Source of the DNA: an uncultured Ruminococcus sp.
GTDB taxonomy: Bacteria; Bacillota; Clostridia; Oscillospirales; Acutalibacteraceae
DNA: 64,000 nucleotides
Direction of reading: 5' to 3'
NCBI GenBank assembly: GCA_902778175.1
Contig: CACYWT010000021.1
Location: 1 to 64,000, forward strand
The position numbers and the translations under genes were made by a program. This document shows, one piece after another, positions 59,372 through 64,000 of this stretch; within the stretch, counting starts at the first letter, position 1, and each line of letters opens with the position of its first letter. A model generated the notes under the pieces. It was not told where the DNA came from and ran no database searches. It worked only from the letters and a program-made list of their open reading frames with translations.

Positions 59372-62300
59372 ATGGAAACCTGTTCGCAGTTGTATACAAG
59401 AAAAATCGTTGATTCGATAATTCATGGTCTTGAACTGCGGCACAGCAGTATATTATTTGTTAAGCATTATAATACACTGAGTGTGCCGATCGATTCTATA
59501 GAAGAGGCTCTTAAAAAGACTTCTATAGAAATAGAGTTCCTTTATCATGAGTTTTCTGCCAATATGATGCAGGAAGCATATGAGCCATTCCTTGAATGGA
59601 TCAAGCAGCTTTATTATAAATACTATTACAGTATGCCTATTGATGATTTCCTTGAAAAAACGGGAGTCTATTATCTCAGCCGCCAGACACTTAAATCATA
59701 TATTTTGCAGGGCGAATGTAAGCGAAGTGAGGAAGTTATTGTTGTTGAGGTCGATTACGAACGGAAAAAGTTTGCGAATTCGCTGGTAAATATTCTTTCC
59801 TACATTTCAAAAGAGCATACTCTTCTGCTTGTGCTTAACCGCCTTCATCTTGCAGAAAACAGTACGCTCGAATTCCTCTATCACTTTATCAGCAAGAGCT
59901 ATGATAATATTTCCCTTCTTGCAAATTATAACGAGGCGTATGCAACTCCGTCCTATACGATTGATATCTGGTCGAGCCTTGTCCGTCAGATAGAAGAGTA
60001 TAACTATATGCTCGATTGGAATATTCAGGATCCGCAGGCGGAAGTCAATATTATTGAGAGCTTTGAACCTGTTATTTCCGGTTTTCAGGGCTACCTGACA
60101 AAGATCAATAATATGATACAGACACTTGCGTCAAAACAGGCGATGTATTATCTTAACATAGTATATAACCGTCTTATTACCACTAAGGTGAGTATCAGTA
60201 CTAAGAATCTTGTACGTTTCTATATACTTTATGCTACTGCGGCAACTCATAACCAAAACTATACTCAGGCGCTTATTATGTGTGACCGTCTGAAAAATGT
60301 AAATAACAAGCATCCTAATATAAAATATACCTTCCGATATCATTACCTTCTTACCGTTTGTGAGGTCTACGGCGGACAGCCGAGCCTTGCAAAGAAAAAT
60401 GCGGAAAGATGCATGAGGATCGCAAAAAAGAGCGGATCCGAGAAATACCTTCTTTATGCTCAGATACTTGAGTATATGTGTTTGCTCGACGGTTGGACCG
60501 CATTCATGTGGTACAGGATCGATGAAAGCAGCAGGATAAAGGATTTCCAGACAAGGGCAATGAAATTCGGTATGTATAATCATCTTGCCCACGTTATGTT
60601 TTACGGCTGCGGCAACGGCAAGGAGTATTTTTCCGGAGATGCGGCAAAATGCGAAGCCAATGAATCTTTTATAGAAGCTATGGAGCTTGCCAAAAGAATT
60701 GGCAATGACAGGCTTATCATAGCGGCATGGAAGAAAAATGTATTTCTTGCTCAGGGCTACGGATTCTATTCGTATGTCGATTACTACTATAAAAAGTGTC
60801 TTGATATTATAGAAAAGCAGCAGGATAAATGGGAAGAGGCTGCTATTTACAACGGTCTTGGCTTTAACCGTATCGTAAGCGAGCAGTTCAATCAGGCAAA
60901 TGATTATTTCAACCATGCTCTCGAACTGTTCTATAAGCTCAAGGATACATACTATGTAGCAGAAACGCTTTATAATATGGCGACGAATGCTATTCTTTCC
61001 TCAAACTTCGATATTGCCTACAATTATCTGCTTCATGTTCTGAAACTGCTTGATTCAGTACATATGAACCGCATGAAGATATGCAATATTTCCAAGGTGT
61101 ACGGTATGATCGTACTGTGCAGCTATAAAATGGGTATTGAATATAATGCTCATTTCTACCTTAATAAGATGGAGAGGGTTCTTTATCATCTTCTTCACTC
61201 TGACGGCGAACCTAATTACTTCCTCTGGGACGATGATATGTTCTTCTACTATTTCGTCAGCGCATTGCTCGAAAAGAGCGATAATGTCGAAAAGGCTCAG
61301 GAATATATGGATAAGGCTCGTTTCCATATGTACCGCACAGAGGGTCTGCAGTTCTTCGTTTATGCAATGTTTGCCGAGGAACAGTCCGATCTTTATCTGG
61401 CGCAGGGTCTGCCGGAGAAATCTGACGAGATACTTAATGAGGCTATTGAATACTGCAACAGGAACGGATATAAGAACAAGGAAGAAAAGCTTTTTGCAAA
61501 GCTGCATAAGAGATCCTTTATTGAAAAGCATATCTCTATGCGTCTTGAAAAGATAGATAAGTACCAGATAGAAGAGCTTGCTCAGCTATCCGATATGCAG
61601 ATGCAGCTTGCCGACAAGACAAAGGGTATTACTTTCCTCCTTTCCTGGCAGGAGCTTCTCAATAAGGCAAATACGACGTCGGATACAATAATTGATGATT
61701 CGATGGTAATGCTGCAGAATAACTACAGCGTGGATTACATACTTTATGTTGACGTTGTCGGCGGAAATCCTGTTATCAGATATAACGGCTCGGACGTTGA
61801 AATCACAGATGAGATGCTTTATACCGTATCAAATTATCTCAGGCATCATAAAAAGGAATTTGTCGCATCACGTTTTGAACGCGAATTCTACGAATATACG
61901 CCTATCCTGCAGATGTTCGGTACAAATAATATAGTATCGTTTGCCTGTGTTCCCGTAATTATGGGTGATGAACTTATAGGCTTCATGATGGCTTGCATAG
62001 AGCTTCATGAAAATATGACAGGCAATATTATCTTTATAGACAGAAATGATCTTGCGATCTTTAAATTTGCGCTGCGTCAGATGAACGATACTATTTTCCG
62101 TCTGAAAGCGAGAGATGAGATCAACGAGATGAACCATAAGCTGCAGCAGAGTGCGGTAACCGATCTGCTTACCGGTCTTTACAACAGACAGGGCTTTACA
62201 AAGAAGATCGACGACTTCATGCATCTGGTCAAGATCGGAAAGAGAGATAATATCTGCGCAACGGTTGTTTATCTTGATCTTGATAATTTCAAATTCTGCA

Positions 62301-62728
62301 ATGATACATACGGTCATGATGTCGGTGACGAGATACTGATCGCATTCTCGCGTCTGTTCGAGAAGGTTCTCGGTTCCAAGGGATACATTGTCCGTTACGG
62401 CGGCGATGAATTTGTTATGGTGCTTCCCGGATACGGTGTTGACGAAGGCGAGAGGATAGCAAAGGCTGTATACAAAGGAATAAAAGACAGCAATTATTTC
62501 ATTCCTGAGATCGAAGCGGTAATCCACAAAAAGGCTGATGTTCCCGAAAACCGCAGAGCGTCATGCTCTATCGGTATCGCAGGCATGGATATATACGATC
62601 AGGATCATGTCAATACTGCGCTGAAACACGCGGATACTATGCTTTATGCGATCAAGAAAAACGGAAAATCAAATTATATGGTATGGACAGACGAAACCGA
62701 AAAAGGCTGTATTCTGAAAGAAGAATAA
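59372..62728 (+). CDS. Large cytoplasmic TPR-GGDEF diguanylate cyclase
   Basis: A 1118-residue soluble protein. ATG 59372 is preferred because GGAGG at 59360-59364 is 7 bases before it. Residues about 1-240 resemble an ATPase-like module without a Walker A (LLLVLNRLHLAENSTLEFL). A long array of TPR-like helices fills about 250-740 (WEEAAIYNGLGFNRIVSEQF, VAETLYNMATNAI), then a GAF-like domain to about 900. The GGDEF domain (about 925-1095) has DLLTGLYNRQGF and an intact RYGGDEFVMVLPGY. The inhibitory RxxD site before GGDEF is absent. It should make cyclic di-GMP in response to a ligand or partner protein. Confidence 0.85.
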   Translation: METCSQLYTRKIVDSIIHGLELRHSSILFVKHYNTLSVPIDSIEEALKKTSIEIEFLYHEFSANMMQEAYEPFLEWIKQLYYKYYYSMPIDDFLEKTGVYYLSRQTLKSYILQGECKRSEEVIVVEVDYERKKFANSLVNILSYISKEHTLLLVLNRLHLAENSTLEFLYHFISKSYDNISLLANYNEAYATPSYTIDIWSSLVRQIEEYNYMLDWNIQDPQAEVNIIESFEPVISGFQGYLTKINNMIQTLASKQAMYYLNIVYNRLITTKVSISTKNLVRFYILYATAATHNQNYTQALIMCDRLKNVNNKHPNIKYTFRYHYLLTVCEVYGGQPSLAKKNAERCMRIAKKSGSEKYLLYAQILEYMCLLDGWTAFMWYRIDESSRIKDFQTRAMKFGMYNHLAHVMFYGCGNGKEYFSGDAAKCEANESFIEAMELAKRIGNDRLIIAAWKKNVFLAQGYGFYSYVDYYYKKCLDIIEKQQDKWEEAAIYNGLGFNRIVSEQFNQANDYFNHALELFYKLKDTYYVAETLYNMATNAILSSNFDIAYNYLLHVLKLLDSVHMNRMKICNISKVYGMIVLCSYKMGIEYNAHFYLNKMERVLYHLLHSDGEPNYFLWDDDMFFYYFVSALLEKSDNVEKAQEYMDKARFHMYRTEGLQFFVYAMFAEEQSDLYLAQGLPEKSDEILNEAIEYCNRNGYKNKEEKLFAKLHKRSFIEKHISMRLEKIDKYQIEELAQLSDMQMQLADKTKGITFLLSWQELLNKANTTSDTIIDDSMVMLQNNYSVDYILYVDVVGGNPVIRYNGSDVEITDEMLYTVSNYLRHHKKEFVASRFEREFYEYTPILQMFGTNNIVSFACVPVIMGDELIGFMMACIELHENMTGNIIFIDRNDLAIFKFALRQMNDTIFRLKARDEINEMNHKLQQSAVTDLLTGLYNRQGFTKKIDDFMHLVKIGKRDNICATVVYLDLDNFKFCNDTYGHDVGDEILIAFSRLFEKVLGSKGYIVRYGGDEFVMVLPGYGVDEGERIAKAVYKGIKDSNYFIPEIEAVIHKKADVPENRRASCSIGIAGMDIYDQDHVNTALKHADTMLYAIKKNGKSNYMVWTDETEKGCILKEE

Positions 62729-62740
62729 TGATTCCCATAA

Positions 62741-62771
62741 TAAAAAAGAGCTGCTGCGGCAGCTCTTTTTT
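62741..62771. terminator. Bidirectional terminator
   Basis: AAAAAAGAGCTGC-TGCG-GCAGCTCTTTTTT between the convergent GGDEF and spo0A genes; A and T tracts on both sides allow function in both directions. Confidence 0.9.
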
Positions 62772-62810
62772 GATCTGTACCCTGAGTATGGATCCCTGCT
62801 GATATGCGGA

Positions 62811-63590
62811 TCATGCCGAACGCTTATTCTGCAGACGTAAACGGTCGGATATCATGGCGATGAATTCACTGTTCGTCGGCTTGCCTCTTCCGTTGTGGAT
62901 AGTATATCCGAAATATGAATTCAATATATCGACATCTCCGCGGTCCCATGCCACTTCAATGGCATGACGTATCGCTCTTTCGACCCGTGATGATGTGGTT
63001 TCGTATTTGTCTGCTACGGAAGGGTATAGTTCCTTGGTCACTGCGTTGATGATCTCCGGATGCAGTACACACATTATTATTGAATCTCTTAGATAATGAT
63101 AGCCCTTGATATGCGCCGGTACTCCGATCTGATGAAGTATCTCGGTAACGGTGATCTCAAGATCCTTGTCAAGACTCAGTATCTTTCCGCCCGGGGTGCT
63201 TCTGTCATTGTGGCAGTAATTAAGCAGCTCCGCAATGCGGTTCAGAATGTCCTCGCAGCGGTACGGTCTGATGACAAAATAAGCAGCACCTGCGCTCAGA
63301 GCTTCGTGTTCGAGCATCGGACTGTCAAATCCCGATACCATGACAAATACCGGCATATTTTCACTCGATGCATTCTTTAACTGGTTGATAACTCCTACTC
63401 CGTCAATACTGCTCATGAAAATGTCCATGAGAACAATATCGGGACGGAACTGACGTATCTTTTCCAGTACTTTTACTCCGTCTTTCGGACAGAATTCCGC
63501 AGTGAAACCGTATTCCTCAAATATTTCCGGCTTCTCTGTGCTGAATTCGGCAGCTTCTTCGGTGATCAGGATTTTGAATTGTTTTTTCAT
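62811..63590 (-). CDS. spo0A: Sporulation regulator Spo0A with altered receiver pocket
   Basis: A 259-residue protein. The start at 63590 follows GGGGGAT; 15 further codons are open upstream. The DNA-binding domain is conserved (TSSRVERAIRHAIEVAWDRG, GKPTNSEFIAMISDRLRL). The receiver keeps the phosphoacceptor Asp (IVLMDIFM), but the acidic pair is Glu-Glu (LITEEAAEF) instead of Asp-Asp, the Thr is Ser (VMVSGF) and the conserved Lys is Arg (VIRPYR). The family's normal phosphorelay chemistry is therefore doubtful. The spoIVB gene lies just upstream, the order seen in sporulating Clostridia. Confidence 0.93.
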   Translation of the reverse strand: MKKQFKILITEEAAEFSTEKPEIFEEYGFTAEFCPKDGVKVLEKIRQFRPDIVLMDIFMSSIDGVGVINQLKNASSENMPVFVMVSGFDSPMLEHEALSAGAAYFVIRPYRCEDILNRIAELLNYCHNDRSTPGGKILSLDKDLEITVTEILHQIGVPAHIKGYHYLRDSIIMCVLHPEIINAVTKELYPSVADKYETTSSRVERAIRHAIEVAWDRGDVDILNSYFGYTIHNGRGKPTNSEFIAMISDRLRLQNKRSA

Positions 63591-63617
63591 GGTTTTATCC
63601 CCCATTGATTTTTGATG

Positions 63618-63635
63618 ATGGTAATATATTACCAT
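63618..63635. promoter_or_regulatory. 18-bp palindrome upstream of spo0A
   Basis: ATGGTAATATATTACCAT is a perfect palindrome, 28 bases upstream of the spo0A start, with a further half-site ATTACCA at 63638-63645. It could be an operator. I see no clear Spo0A box (TTGTCGAA-like) here. Confidence 0.5.
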
Positions 63636-63718
63636 AAATTACCAGAAATGGCAATAGTAAATTTGAACAAATTTTAAGAAACCATAAAAAATATCCCTGA
63701 AAGCCGATGAATAGCCGA

Positions 63719-64000
63719 TTATTTTGTTTTTTTACGAATTAGTGTATTGTTATAATTTGCCATATTTTCAGCAAAAATAGCATAACCGTGCGATGGGTCA
63801 TTTATAAAAACATGGGTAACAGCGCCAACGAGCCTTCCGTTCTGAATGACAGGACTTCCACTCATGCCCTGGACGATACCCCCGGCGGCGGAAAGAAGTC
63901 TTTCGTCGGTTATCTTTATTATCATATTTTTTGTTATATTTGCATTGTTATAGCTGATATCCTCTATTTCGATATCATAGTCCTGCGGAGTGTCCCCGGA
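63719..64000 (-). CDS. spoIVB: SpoIVB peptidase, C-terminal part (runs off the window)
   Basis: The last 93 codons of a serine peptidase of the S55 family, continuing beyond position 64000. The catalytic Ser motif GIVQGMSGSPVIQNG and the following LVGAVTHVFINDPSHGYAIF are diagnostic. SpoIVB is made in the forespore and triggers sigma-K activation in Bacillus. It is encoded directly upstream of spo0A on the same strand, as in sporulators. Confidence 0.92.
   Translation of the reverse strand, partial: SGDTPQDYDIEIEDISYNNANITKNMIIKITDERLLSAAGGIVQGMSGSPVIQNGRLVGAVTHVFINDPSHGYAIFAENMANYNNTLIRKKTK

Noticed and set aside
62811-63635. Longer Spo0A start at 63635
   Set aside because: The extra 15 residues pass over the GGGGGAT site and the palindrome; the standard N-terminus starts at 63590.

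Overview
The window reads as a piece of chromosome from a low-to-moderate-GC, Gram-positive anaerobe of the Clostridia, most like a Ruminococcus-type member of the Oscillospiraceae. Evidence: a spoIVB-spo0A pair at the right edge, GatCAB next to aspS, an LPxTG-anchored surface protein, consensus TTGACA/TATAAT promoters with 17-bp spacers, GGAGG ribosome sites, and Clostridia-typical families (DUF3793, DUF2325, DUF4418, DUF3592). I recognise no rRNA, tRNA, CRISPR array or prophage.

Layout. 0.1-5.6 kb: a two-component pair (XRE-receiver fusion plus LytS-type kinase), a sortase-anchored S41-like protein and a condensation-fold acyltransferase-like protein. 5.6-7.5 kb: accessory DNA with a MITE, a membrane protein and a hairpin-rich direct repeat. 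7.5-26.6 kb: a metal/redox block. A MacB-like ABC exporter, a DUF2325-DUF3793-flavodoxin cluster and a 14-kb run of 15 same-strand genes each begin at a promoter with a TTAG...CTAA palindrome. The 14-kb run starts as an FTR1-P19-DUF2318-ABC iron-uptake system, like the Campylobacter p19 cluster. It continues with an FMN-binding lipoprotein, a cytochrome-b-like anchor, DUF4418, a second ABC exporter, an LDH-fold dehydrogenase with the malate-type Arg, and fumarate reductase-like flavoprotein and Fe-S subunits. The inferred theme is a flow of electrons (NADH, flavin, haem, Fe-S) coupled to iron acquisition and/or succinate formation under iron control.

26.7-31.6 kb is a decaying region: a HAD phosphatase, a deleted and fused kinase/HD-domain regulator, a frameshifted receptor, mobile-repeat copies and a diguanylate cyclase fragment. 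31.6-43.4 kb is mostly core: a P-loop protein, aspS, gatCAB, a lipoprotein hydrolase, then rpsL-rpsG-fusA-tuf. 43.7-46.8 kb holds three DUF3592-like paralogues; the first is split by three copies of a ~120-150-bp hairpin-rich repeat, with a fourth copy just after it and a fifth at 30.7 kb.

46.8-64 kb is housekeeping and signalling: DJ-1, 5-FTHF cyclo-ligase, MltG, MurA, a WalJ-type hydrolase, RlmH, TspO, thymidylate kinase, O-acetylhomoserine sulfhydrylase, a D,D-carboxypeptidase, glucose-6-phosphate isomerase, a small P-loop protein, a TPR-GGDEF protein, Spo0A with an altered receiver pocket, and the C-terminal part of SpoIVB, which runs off the right edge.
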